A stretch of DNA of 64,000 bases from JAIMBK01 sp040755975 (GTDB taxonomy: Bacteria > Bacillota > Desulfotomaculia > Desulfotomaculales > Nap2-2B): the NCBI GenBank assembly GCA_040755975.1, contig JBFLZY010000003.1, positions 1 to 64,000 of the forward strand. Direction: 5' to 3'. Of this stretch, positions 56,394 to 64,000 are shown one piece after another. How positions within the stretch are numbered: the stretch's first letter is position 1; each line of letters starts with the position of its first letter. The notes under the pieces are model-generated. The model was given only the letters and a program-made list of their open reading frames with translations, had not been told where the DNA came from and ran no database searches. The position numbers were made by a program, and so were the translations under genes.

Positions 56394-56651
56394 TTGATTA
56401 TCCAAATTGCCCGGGAGGCAATCTGGCACGTGCTCCTGCTTGCCCTGCCCGTATTGGGCGTTTCCCTGCTGGTGGGCCTGGTCATCAGCGTGTTGCAGGC
56501 CACCACCCAGGTTCAAGAGCAATCGCTGACCTTTGTACCGAAGATTGTTGCTGTTTTCGTCACTCTGGCGGTGCTGGCGCCCTGGCTGATGAAAGTCATG
56601 CTGAACTTTACCACCCGGCTCTACGCCAGGCTGCCGGCAATAATGCAATAA
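56394..56651 (+). CDS. fliQ: Flagellar export gate protein FliQ
   Basis: 85 residues from TTG 56394. However, the family start (M-S-x-x-L-I-I-Q-I-A-R-E) corresponds to codons beginning at an ATT at 56382, which sits 6 bases after GGAGGGG, whereas the TTG is 18 bases away. An AUU start at 56382 is therefore plausible. Two helices and VQEQSLTFVPKIVAVFVTL are typical. Confidence 0.93.
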   Translation: MIIQIAREAIWHVLLLALPVLGVSLLVGLVISVLQATTQVQEQSLTFVPKIVAVFVTLAVLAPWLMKVMLNFTTRLYARLPAIMQ

Positions 56652-56674
56652 CGCAGGATCGGGAGAGCGGCGTT

Positions 56675-57442
56675 TTGCTGAACTTCGAACAGATTGCGGG
56701 TTTTCTGCTCGTCTTTACGCGGATAAGCACATTTTTAGCGGCCGGACCGCTGTTCTGGCTGCCCAACCTGCCCCGGCCGGCGAAGGCAGGGTTTGCTTTC
56801 GTTCTTGCTGTTTTGCTTTTTCCGGTGGTGAAGATTCCGGCGCCGGCTTTTCCGGGGGGGCTGTGGGGTTACGGCCTGGCTATCGCGCAGGAAGCCTGCG
56901 TGGGCCTGCTCCTCGGCTTTATCTGCAGCCTGGTTATGCACAGCCTGACTATTGCCGGGCAGTTGATGGATATCCAGATGGGGTTTTTCATGTCCTATAT
57001 CTTTGATCCCACCACCGGTACGCAGGCGACAATTGCGTCCAGGTTTCTCTTTTTGCTCGGGATGGTGCTCTTTTTCATCCTGGACGGTCATCACGTGCTG
57101 CTGGCCGGGCTGGCCAGAAGCTACGCCCTGGTGCCGGTGCTGGGCGCCGCTTTCAAAGGCGCTGCTGCGCTTGCGGTGATTCGCGTTTTTGCCCAAATGA
57201 TCGCTCTGGCGGTGCAGATTGCCGCCCCGGTAATCGCGGTGGTGTTAATCATCGACATCTGCCTGGGCATCCTGGGACGCACGTCGCCGGAAATGAATAT
57301 TTTTATGCTTGGCTTTCCTGTGAAAGTAGGAATTGGGATTTTTATTTTAAGTGTGCTGGTTCCCTTGTTAGGGGTAGTTTTTCGTTCCCTGGTGAAGATG
57401 ATGGAACGTGATTTACTGCTCATTATGAAGGGGCTCGCTTGA
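56675..57442 (+). CDS. fliR: Flagellar export gate protein FliR
   Basis: TTG start behind GGGAGAG, 255 residues with several membrane helices (GFAFVLAVLLFPVV, QLMDIQMGFFMSYIFDPTTG, MLGFPVKVGIGIFILSVLVP). With FliP and FliQ it forms the export pore. Confidence 0.95.
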   Translation: MLNFEQIAGFLLVFTRISTFLAAGPLFWLPNLPRPAKAGFAFVLAVLLFPVVKIPAPAFPGGLWGYGLAIAQEACVGLLLGFICSLVMHSLTIAGQLMDIQMGFFMSYIFDPTTGTQATIASRFLFLLGMVLFFILDGHHVLLAGLARSYALVPVLGAAFKGAAALAVIRVFAQMIALAVQIAAPVIAVVLIIDICLGILGRTSPEMNIFMLGFPVKVGIGIFILSVLVPLLGVVFRSLVKMMERDLLLIMKGLA

Positions 57443-57446
57443 ACCG

Positions 57447-58520
57447 ATGGGTTACCATGACTCCGCGCAACAAAAAACAGAAGCGCCAACCCCCCGGCGC
57501 TTGCAAGAGGCCCGGCGCAAGGGGCAGGTGGCGAAAAGCCGCGATTTTTCGGCGGCGGTTGTGCTGATGGCGGCGGTGCTTTTAAGTTACCTGCTGCTGA
57601 ACACTGCATTGGCAGACTGGGAGCGCCAGCTGAACTGGTATTTCGGGAATTGCTTAAGTTTTGCTTTAAGTGAGCGCGGTTTGATCGGGGTTTTTTTTGA
57701 GTCCCTGTGGTTTGTTATCTGGATGTTTTTGCCTTTCATTCTGATCCTGGTGGGCGCGGCCCTGGCTGTGCACCTGCTGCAGACGGGTTTTATCTTTGCC
57801 CCCGACATTATTAGTCCGTCAATCGAAAGGCTCAATCCAATCAATGGGCTGCGCCGCATTTTCAGCCTGCGCAGCTTGGCCGAACTGGTGAAAAGCGCTT
57901 TGAAAGTGGTGATTGTGGCCGCGGTAAGCTTTTATGTCGTCAGGGCCCACCTGCCGGTCCTGTTGCTGGTTTTCAGCCGGGCTCCTGGGGCGGCCTTCGC
58001 TACGGTGGCAAAGTCGCTTTTGGATGTTGCGGCGGCAGCCGGCGGCGCTTACCTGGTTCTTTCCCTGGGGGATCTCCTTTACCAGCGCTGGGAGCATATC
58101 CGGGGCCTGCGGATGACCAGGCAAGAGGTTAAAGAAGAACTGAAACATACGGAAGGCGATCCCCTGGTGAAATCCTGGCAGCGCCGCCGCCAGCGGCAAA
58201 TCGCCATGAACCTGATCCGCGCCGAAGTGCCGCGGGCGACGGTGGTGGTGACCAACCCCGTCCGCCTGGCCGTCGCTCTCCGTTACGAAGAAAAAGAAAT
58301 GGAAGCTCCTGTAGTCACCGCCAAAGGAGCGGGCGACCTGGCTCAACAGATCAGGAAAATTGCCGCGGAAAACAACGTTCCGGTGACAGCCAATCCTGAG
58401 GTGGCCCGCATCCTTTACTACCAGGTGGAAATCGGGCAACAGATCCCGGTGGAGCTGTACCAGGCCGTGGCGGAGATCCTGGCCTTTGTTTACAGGTTGA
58501 AGGGTAGAAAAGTTATTTGA
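57447..58520 (+). CDS. flhB: Flagellar export switch protein FlhB
   Basis: ATG start, 357 residues. The N-terminal start KTEAPTPRRLQEARRKGQVA and four helices precede the cytoplasmic domain with the self-cleavage motif NPVR (VVVTNPVRLAVALRY; usually NPTH, with NPVR an uncommon variant that keeps the Asn-Pro scissile pair). It switches export from hook to filament subunits. A 680-base non-coding element follows before flhA. Confidence 0.95.
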   Translation: MGYHDSAQQKTEAPTPRRLQEARRKGQVAKSRDFSAAVVLMAAVLLSYLLLNTALADWERQLNWYFGNCLSFALSERGLIGVFFESLWFVIWMFLPFILILVGAALAVHLLQTGFIFAPDIISPSIERLNPINGLRRIFSLRSLAELVKSALKVVIVAAVSFYVVRAHLPVLLLVFSRAPGAAFATVAKSLLDVAAAAGGAYLVLSLGDLLYQRWEHIRGLRMTRQEVKEELKHTEGDPLVKSWQRRRQRQIAMNLIRAEVPRATVVVTNPVRLAVALRYEEKEMEAPVVTAKGAGDLAQQIRKIAAENNVPVTANPEVARILYYQVEIGQQIPVELYQAVAEILAFVYRLKGRKVI

Positions 58521-58582
58521 ACTCAAACACCCGATTAGGCTCCGATGTTGCTTTTTGCAGCACCAATGGAGTATGAAAATAG

Positions 58583-59122
58583 GCGGCCCGCCGTTCGATT
58601 TGCCAGGAGCGACCCGGCACTCAGCCTAGACTAACTCGTGTTTATATTCAGTGGTGTCCAATCTAAAACAGGCATGGAAATATTGAGTAACATTTCGGAA
58701 AAGCTGAGTGCCGGGCTAAAGGCGCCGGTAACGAGACATCCGGCACTCACTGGCTGTCAGGTTGCTTCGTTATCGGCCGGTGCCGTTTGAGACAGTAGAA
58801 CAATAAGCATACTGAGTGCCGGTGAGTGCCGGACAGGTGAGGCAAGCGAACCGGCAGAGCGAAACGCGCAGATCAACTGGCGCAAAGAGGCCAACCGGAA
58901 ACGCCGAATCAAACTTTCGGTAGAACAATAATGGATCGCGCGCATTTTGCAGCGCTGCCTGGTTCGCTCCGAACCAAGCCCCGGCACTCAGCATCTGGCA
59001 CTTTTAGTCTCATTGTTTCAATGAGCTTTACCCAGTAGCGGATTATAAAACAAAGCTTGCGTCTAAGCTGAGTGCCGGGTCGGCCCGAAGCATCGGAGCG
59101 ACGGCAAACGAACGGCGGGCGG
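58583..59122. repeat. Inverted-repeat element with seven CTGAGTGCCGG motifs between flhB and flhA
   Basis: The left arm (58583-58631: GGCCCGCCGTTCGATTTGCC ... CCCGGCACTCAGCCTAGAC) is the reverse complement of the right arm (59061-59122: GTCTAAGCTGAGTGCCGGG ... GGCAAACGAACGGCGGGC), with about 18 extra bases in the right one. CTGAGTGCCGG-like units occur on either strand at 58613, 58704, 58739, 58812, 58823, 58980 and 59068. GTAGAACAATAA also occurs twice (58796, 58920). No convincing gene is present. It looks like a REP/BIME-like or MITE-like element inside the operon. Confidence 0.7.
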
Positions 59123-59194
59123 AAGCCCAATAATCAGAGTAGAGCGAGCCGGACTAATTCCAGCCCGATTACGGATAGCTTTTGAAGGAGGCAC

Positions 59195-61285
59195 TTGCTG
59201 ACAATGCCATCCCCAATCCCGGCGCAATTCCGCAAACGCCTTAGATCAAATACCGACCTGGCCATCGCCGGCCTGATCGTGGGCATCATCCTGATGATCA
59301 TCATTCCCATGCCCCCGCAGGCGCTGGATATCTTGCTGTCCGTCAGCATCACCCTGGGGCTGGTCATCCTTTTGATCACCATGTTCACCACCGAACCGCT
59401 GCAGTTTTCCGTTTTTCCGGCGCTGTTACTGGTGACCACCCTTTACCGGCTGGCCCTGAATATCTCTTCCACCCGCCTGATCCTCGGCCAGGCTTACGCC
59501 GGGAAGGTCATCGACGCCTTCGGGCACGTCGTGGTCAGCGGCAATTATATTGTCGGTTTCATTGTCTTTATCATCATTACGGTGATCCAGTTCGTGGTCA
59601 TCACCAGCGGGGCCGGTCGGGTGGCCGAAGTGGCGGCCCGCTTTACCTTAGATGCAATGCCCGGTAAGCAGATGAGCATTGACGCAGAGTTTAACGCCGG
59701 ACTGATCAGCGAGCCGGAGGCCCGGGAAAAAAGGCGCCGCCTGCAGCGGGAAGCGGATTTCTTCGGCGCCATGGACGGGGCCAGCAAGTTTGTGCGCGGC
59801 GACGCCATCGCCGGGGTGATCATCACGCTGGTCAATATCATCGGCGGCCTAGCCATCGGCACCTTGCAAAAGGGGATGCCCGTGCCGGAAGCAGTCAAGA
59901 CCTATACTATCCTGACTATCGGCGACGGGTTGGTTACCCAAGTTCCTGCCGTGCTTATTTCCACGGCGGCGGGCATTCTGGTGACCCGGGCCACCTCCGA
60001 CGCCAACTTCGGCACGGAGTTGTCCCGCCAGTTCACGGCTTTTCCAAAGATCCTTTTCCTGGTGGCGGGGATTCTTTTCTTGCTGGCCCTGATCCCGGCC
60101 ATGCCCCACGTTGTGCTCCTGGCGCTTGCTGCCGGGACCGGCCTGTTTGCCTATAACTTAAGCCAGGCCAGGCAGCGTTTTGAATATACCCGCCAGGAAG
60201 CCCTGGTCAAGCAGCAGATGCAGGAGAAAAGCAAGCAGCCGGAAAATGTGGCCACTTACTTCCAGGTGGACCCCCTCCAGATCGAGATTGGCTATAACCT
60301 CATCCCCCTCACCGACGAGAGCCAGGGCGGCGACCTGCTGGCCCGCCTGGCGGCGGTGCGCCGGCAGTGTGCGCTGGAGCTGGGGATTTACGTACGGCCC
60401 ATCCGGATCAGGGACAACCTGAGCTTGCCCCCCAACAGCTATATCTTCAAATTGCGCGGGGAACAGAGTGCTTCCGGCGAGTTGTTGCCCGGCTATTACC
60501 TGGCCATGGACCCCACCGGGCAGGTTAAGGATGTCCCGGGAATTCCCACCAAAGAACCCACGTTTGGACTGCCGGCCTGGTGGGTGCCGGCCGGTGAAAA
60601 GGAGAAGCTGGAAATGGCCGGTTTAACGGTGGTCGATCTTTCTACCGTTTTGGTTACGCACCTCACGGAGTTTATCAAGGCAAACGCTCACGTGCTTTTG
60701 GGGCGCCAGGAAGTGAAGGAGCTGCTGGAGGCCGTAAAAGAAAAAGACCCGGCGGTGGTTGAGGAGCTGACCCCTGATTTGCTGTCGCTGGGAGAAATCC
60801 AAAAGGTTTTCCAGAACCTGCTGAAGGAAGGCATTCCCTTGCGCGACCTGGTGACCATTGGCGAGGCTCTGGCCGACGGCGCCCGGATGTCCAGGGACAC
60901 CGATTTTTTGACCGACCACGTCCGCAGCACTTTGGCCCGGACCATCAGCCGGCTTTATTTGAGTCCGCAAAACAAGCTGGAGGTGATCACTCTCCACCCT
61001 AAGCTGGAGCAGTTGCTCATCGATTCCATCCAGCAAACCCAGCTGGGCGCCTACCCGGTACTGGAGCCGGGGCTGGCGCGGCAAATTCTGGAGAAGATCA
61101 AGGTCGCTGCCGAAAAAATGATCCAGCGCACCGGGAAAGCGGTCGTTTTATGCTCCCCGCGCGCGCGGCTGCCCCTGCGCAGGCTTACGGAACGCTACCT
61201 GCCGGGCGTGGCGATCTTATCCTTGAACGAAATTATGCCGAATATAGAAGTAGAGGTGGTCGGGACGGTGAATGAGCAGACATGA
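59195..61285 (+). CDS. flhA: Flagellar export gate protein FlhA
   Basis: TTG at 59195 or ATG at 59204; AAGGAGG lies 3 or 12 bases upstream respectively, so the start is undecided. About 693-696 residues. Eight N-terminal helices and the FHIPEP motif region (VFPALLLVTTLYRLALNISS, KFVRGDAIAGVIITLVNIIG) lead to the large cytoplasmic domain that docks chaperone-substrate complexes. flhF overlaps its stop. Confidence 0.96.
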   Translation: MLTMPSPIPAQFRKRLRSNTDLAIAGLIVGIILMIIIPMPPQALDILLSVSITLGLVILLITMFTTEPLQFSVFPALLLVTTLYRLALNISSTRLILGQAYAGKVIDAFGHVVVSGNYIVGFIVFIIITVIQFVVITSGAGRVAEVAARFTLDAMPGKQMSIDAEFNAGLISEPEAREKRRRLQREADFFGAMDGASKFVRGDAIAGVIITLVNIIGGLAIGTLQKGMPVPEAVKTYTILTIGDGLVTQVPAVLISTAAGILVTRATSDANFGTELSRQFTAFPKILFLVAGILFLLALIPAMPHVVLLALAAGTGLFAYNLSQARQRFEYTRQEALVKQQMQEKSKQPENVATYFQVDPLQIEIGYNLIPLTDESQGGDLLARLAAVRRQCALELGIYVRPIRIRDNLSLPPNSYIFKLRGEQSASGELLPGYYLAMDPTGQVKDVPGIPTKEPTFGLPAWWVPAGEKEKLEMAGLTVVDLSTVLVTHLTEFIKANAHVLLGRQEVKELLEAVKEKDPAVVEELTPDLLSLGEIQKVFQNLLKEGIPLRDLVTIGEALADGARMSRDTDFLTDHVRSTLARTISRLYLSPQNKLEVITLHPKLEQLLIDSIQQTQLGAYPVLEPGLARQILEKIKVAAEKMIQRTGKAVVLCSPRARLPLRRLTERYLPGVAILSLNEIMPNIEVEVVGTVNEQT

Positions 61286-62403
61286 AAATTAAAAAGTACA
61301 TTGTCCGGGAAATGCAGGAGGCGATGCAGTTAATCAGGGAGGATTTGGGCCCGGAGGCGGTCATCATCAGCAGCTACCCTTTGCCGCGCAGGGGTTTAAG
61401 AGACTTTTTCAACCCGCGCCAGCTGGAAGTTACGGCCGCCGTGGACGATTCCGAAAGCCCCGTTTTCCGAAGGTTTTCCTTTGCACAGAAGCGGATTGCG
61501 CCTTCTTCCGGCGGTTTTTTACCGGTCCGGGAGGAAAAGTATGGCCAGCGATTTAATAATATTTTAAGACAGAGGGAGTTTGGCATGAATTATCTGGAAA
61601 ACTGGCGCCGGCGTCTTCAGGCGATGGATGTGGAGGAAAAAATTATTAGCCTTCTTTTTGCTGATTTGCAAAAGGAAGTTCCCGAAAGCGACGTTCTCGA
61701 TCCGGACGAATACGTCGGCCTGTTGATTAAAAAAAGAATCGTCGCCCTGGTGGAACCTGTATATAAGCGGGAGCAAAATCCTCCTCTCTGCTTTTTCGTC
61801 GGACCCACCGGGGTGGGAAAAACCTTTACGCTGGCCAAGCTGGCCACCAGGCTGGCCGCCCTGGAGCACAAAAGGGTGGCCCTGATCAGCGTGGGCGCCG
61901 GCCGCCTGCAAGCGGTTGAAGAACTCAAGGTGTTGACCCGGCCGGCTGCGCTTTCCGTCGAGGCGGTAACAACGCCGGCCGAGTTGGCGATTGCCGTCCG
62001 CAACCAGGTGGACAAAGACACGATCTTTGTCGACACGGAAGGCATTCCTTCCCAGAATGCCGCCCAAATGCTGCGGCTGAAAAGTTTTCTGGATGTGCTG
62101 GAACAGCCCAGAGACGTTTTTCTGGTGTTGAGTTGCCCCACCAGAAACAGGGACCTCTACAAAGTGATCACGGACTTCGGCCGGCTGGATTTTTCCCGGA
62201 TTATCCTTACCAAGCTGGATGAAACGGAAACATACGGTTCCCTGCTCAACGCAGTATGTTATGCGGGCAGGCCGGTTGCCTATTTGGCCACCGGACTGGC
62301 TATTCCGGACGATCTCCGGCCGCTTGACCCGCGGAAACTGGCGGAGATCCTCCTCAAAGGGGCTCAGGAAGTGAATGAGCGGGCTTTTGAAATTAACCTC
62401 TGA
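61282..62403 (+). CDS. flhF: Flagellar SRP-like GTPase FlhF
   Basis: ATG start overlapping the flhA stop, 373 residues. A variable basic N-region, an N-domain, then the SRP GTPase core with FFVGPTGVGKTFTLAKLATR (G1) and LTKLDET (G4). The G3 segment reads DTEGIPSQN in place of DTAGRSxxN, a divergent switch. FlhF helps set the number and place of flagella with FlhG, encoded next and overlapping. Confidence 0.93.
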   Translation: MKIKKYIVREMQEAMQLIREDLGPEAVIISSYPLPRRGLRDFFNPRQLEVTAAVDDSESPVFRRFSFAQKRIAPSSGGFLPVREEKYGQRFNNILRQREFGMNYLENWRRRLQAMDVEEKIISLLFADLQKEVPESDVLDPDEYVGLLIKKRIVALVEPVYKREQNPPLCFFVGPTGVGKTFTLAKLATRLAALEHKRVALISVGAGRLQAVEELKVLTRPAALSVEAVTTPAELAIAVRNQVDKDTIFVDTEGIPSQNAAQMLRLKSFLDVLEQPRDVFLVLSCPTRNRDLYKVITDFGRLDFSRIILTKLDETETYGSLLNAVCYAGRPVAYLATGLAIPDDLRPLDPRKLAEILLKGAQEVNERAFEINL

Positions 62404-63223
62404 GGATCGCTTTCCCCGGCAGGGGGCCAGGGTAATCGCCGTCACCAGCGGTAAGGGCGGGGTCGGCAAGACCAACCTGGTGGTCAACCTTTCCCTGGCC
62501 CTGGCGCGCCTGGGCAGGCGGGTAATTATTCTGGACGCCGACCTGGGCCTGGCCAACGCGGAAGTCCTCATGGGGGTTACGCCCCTTTATACGTTATTTG
62601 ATTGCCTGTCCGGGAAGAAGGAAATTAATGAAATTTTAACGCCCGCACCCCTGGGAGTGCAAATTATTTCGGGCGGGTCGGGTTTTGTGGAACTGGCCAA
62701 TCTGGACGGCCGGCAGCAGCAAAAAATTATTGATGCACTGTTTTTTCTTGACGAAGCCGACTTTGTGTTGATTGACACCGGGGCGGGGATTTCCCGAAAT
62801 GTGCTGGGGTTTGTCGCGGCCGCGGAAGAAGTAATTGTTGTGCTCACCCCGGAGCCGACTTCGCTTACCGATGCCTACAGTCTGATCAAGATCCTGGCCA
62901 AATTTAAAGTCCACCGGCAGGTTATGCTGGTGGTCAACCGCGCCGCCGACGAACGCGAAGCGGCGGCTACCGTGAAAAGAATGGCGGCGGTGGTGGAGCG
63001 CTTTTTGGAGATGCAACTGGTTCACCTGGGTTCCATCTGCGAAGACCGGGCGGTTTTAAGGGCGGTGCGCGGACAGCGGCCGTTTGTCCTCTTCGAACCG
63101 CAAAGCAGACCGGCTTTAAATATCGAGTTCATGGCCCGGCGCCTGGCGAACGATGAGTGTTCTGTTCCGCAGGGAAAAACTTTTCGCGGTTTTGTGCAAA
63201 AAATCGTCCGTTTTTTCCGTTAG
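62375..63223 (+). CDS. flhG: MinD-like flagellar number ATPase FlhG
   Basis: ATG start inside the end of flhF, 282 residues. Deviant Walker A VTSGKGGVGKTNLVVNLSLA, IILDADLGLANAEVLMGV and LIDTGAGIS are typical of FlhG/YlxH. It stimulates FlhF GTPase and limits flagellar number. Confidence 0.94.
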   Translation: MSGLLKLTSEDRFPRQGARVIAVTSGKGGVGKTNLVVNLSLALARLGRRVIILDADLGLANAEVLMGVTPLYTLFDCLSGKKEINEILTPAPLGVQIISGGSGFVELANLDGRQQQKIIDALFFLDEADFVLIDTGAGISRNVLGFVAAAEEVIVVLTPEPTSLTDAYSLIKILAKFKVHRQVMLVVNRAADEREAAATVKRMAAVVERFLEMQLVHLGSICEDRAVLRAVRGQRPFVLFEPQSRPALNIEFMARRLANDECSVPQGKTFRGFVQKIVRFFR

Positions 63224-63235
63224 GGGGTCTTTTCC

Positions 63236-63895
63236 TTGCCAGTTTTGCCTGAACTCAAAATCCGGCAAAAAATTATGGTTACCCGGAAAGGGGAAAAACA
63301 ATGGTTTTTCTCAACCATTCAAGATATCAGGGACGGGGAGTTATATATTGAGATCCCGCACCAGGGCGAAAGCGCTTTAGTGCTTTACCGGGGGGAAGAG
63401 GTAGACGTAAGGTTTTCGGCCGAGGGCGCCAGTTATGTTTTTTCTTCCCGCGTGATCGGCAAGACGCTGGACAGCATCCCGCTTTTTCGCCTGACGCCGC
63501 CCGAAAATGTCCAGCGCATCCAACAGCGCAACTTCGTGCGCTTGCCGGTGGCTTTGGAAGTGTTCTACGCTCTGCCGCCGGAAAAAAACCGCCGGCCCAG
63601 GTATAAGAAAGCGATCAGCAATGACCTAAGCGGCGGCGGTATGCGTCTGACCGTAAATGAACTCCTGGCGGAAGGCACCTTGTTAAACTTAAAGTTTTCT
63701 TTGCCTTTAAAAAAAGGGGTTAAAGAAATATCTGCCGCCGGTAAGGTTGTGCGCCGGTGGGCGTTCGAGACGGAAGGCGTGGTAACGTACCAGGTAGCTG
63801 TTGAATTTCAAGGAATAGGCCGGACCCAGCAGGATTATATTGTTAATTTCATCTTCAGCCGGATGGCCGAACAAGGGCGCTTAAAGAGATCCTAG
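63236..63895 (+). CDS. PilZ-domain cyclic di-GMP receptor (YcgR-like)
   Basis: TTG start, 219 residues. The N-terminal YcgR-like domain covers about 1-95. The PilZ domain has the RxxxR switch (QQRNFVRLPV) and DLSGGGMRL, the D/NxSxxG binding motif. On binding cyclic di-GMP, YcgR-type proteins brake the flagellar motor. Placed between flhG and fliA it links the second messenger to motor output, complementing the riboswitch at the head of the operon. Confidence 0.93.
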   Translation: MPVLPELKIRQKIMVTRKGEKQWFFSTIQDIRDGELYIEIPHQGESALVLYRGEEVDVRFSAEGASYVFSSRVIGKTLDSIPLFRLTPPENVQRIQQRNFVRLPVALEVFYALPPEKNRRPRYKKAISNDLSGGGMRLTVNELLAEGTLLNLKFSLPLKKGVKEISAAGKVVRRWAFETEGVVTYQVAVEFQGIGRTQQDYIVNFIFSRMAEQGRLKRS

Positions 63896-63918
63896 CCCGG
63901 AATGGGAAGTGATGGCGT

Positions 63919-64000
63919 ATGTCCAGCCCTCAACTTTTGGATCAGTACCAAAGAACCAGGAACGAGGATATAAAGCAACAGCTGGTGCTTTCCTACCTAT
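63919..64000 (+). CDS. fliA: Flagellar sigma factor FliA/SigD, N-terminal part (runs off window)
   Basis: The ATG at 63919 begins MSSPQLLDQYQRTRNEDIKQ and QLVLSYL, the region 1.2-2.1 start of sigma-28 factors. Only 27 codons are visible. Position after the PilZ gene is where Firmicutes carry this gene. Confidence 0.75.
   Translation, partial: MSSPQLLDQYQRTRNEDIKQQLVLSYL

Noticed and set aside
58757..59130. Three overlapping minus-strand frames between flhB and flhA
   Set aside because: They are made of the repeated motif units, lack ribosome sites and show no protein-like pattern.
61564..62571. 335-residue minus-strand frame opposite flhF
   Set aside because: It crosses the flhF/flhG boundary and lacks any domain logic; both plus-strand genes carry complete P-loop motifs.

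Overview
The window looks like chromosome from an anaerobic, spore-forming, flagellated Clostridia of the Peptococcaceae / Moorella / Desulfotomaculum type. The evidence is an uninterrupted sigK, an RsbRST stressosome wired to a diguanylate cyclase (a layout known from Moorella), a TAXI-type TRAP transporter, Rrf2-NifS-NifU iron-sulfur genes, many TTG/GTG starts with strong Shine-Dalgarno sites, a selenoprotein gene, and a long Firmicutes-type flagellar operon. Composition is moderately GC-rich, with AT-richer accessory stretches.

Layout. 1-5254: end of a GGDEF gene with a decayed HD-GYP tail, then rsbR-rsbS-rsbT-rsbX, a diguanylate cyclase with an RsbU-type N-terminus, and a globin-like/GGDEF/EAL protein. 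5287-9345: an eroding accessory island (DUF2357-type nuclease fragments with zinc ribbons, a twice-frameshifted DUF697-like membrane gene, PD-(D/E)XK-like proteins, the tail of a HerA-type ATPase). 9510-17855: tRNA-Phe and tRNA-Gly, a CBS protein, an amino-acid dehydrogenase-like gene, the TAXI TRAP system, tRNA-Cys, a radical SAM enzyme, an HD protein and an ERCC4 nuclease. 17900-23800: a second accessory island (broken HEPN/MNT pair, IS256 remnant, PLD-helicase + HIT + MazG-like cassette, frameshifted BrxL). 23892-38316: housekeeping genes (THEP1 NTPase, cinA, rrf2-nifS-iscU-mnmA, alaS-ireB-AKR-ruvX-DUF1292, vanW, mltG). 38440-43545: a transpeptidase, a HesB/IscA-like selenoprotein with an in-frame UGA and a SECIS-like hairpin, a triple-HTH regulator, ferredoxin, FmdB-like protein, thioredoxin, and a response regulator beside a broken kinase. 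43561-44268: sigK on the minus strand. 44554-64000: a cyclic di-GMP-I (GEMM-I) riboswitch with terminator, then flgB-flgC-fliE-F-G-H-I-J-K-flgD-flgE-fliL-fliN-fliO-P-Q-R-flhB-[inverted-repeat element]-flhA-flhF-flhG-pilZ-fliA.

A cyclic di-GMP theme joins the two ends: synthesis and degradation enzymes at the left, and a riboswitch and a PilZ protein around the flagellar operon at the right. Two non-coding features recur that gene annotation does not explain: purine-rich intergenic repeats built from AAAGGCAC-like units after several stop codons, and a 540-bp element with inverted arms and seven copies of CTGAGTGCCGG (either strand) between flhB and flhA. Clear frameshifts cluster in accessory genes while most core genes are intact; fliJ, out of frame at its start codon, is the exception.
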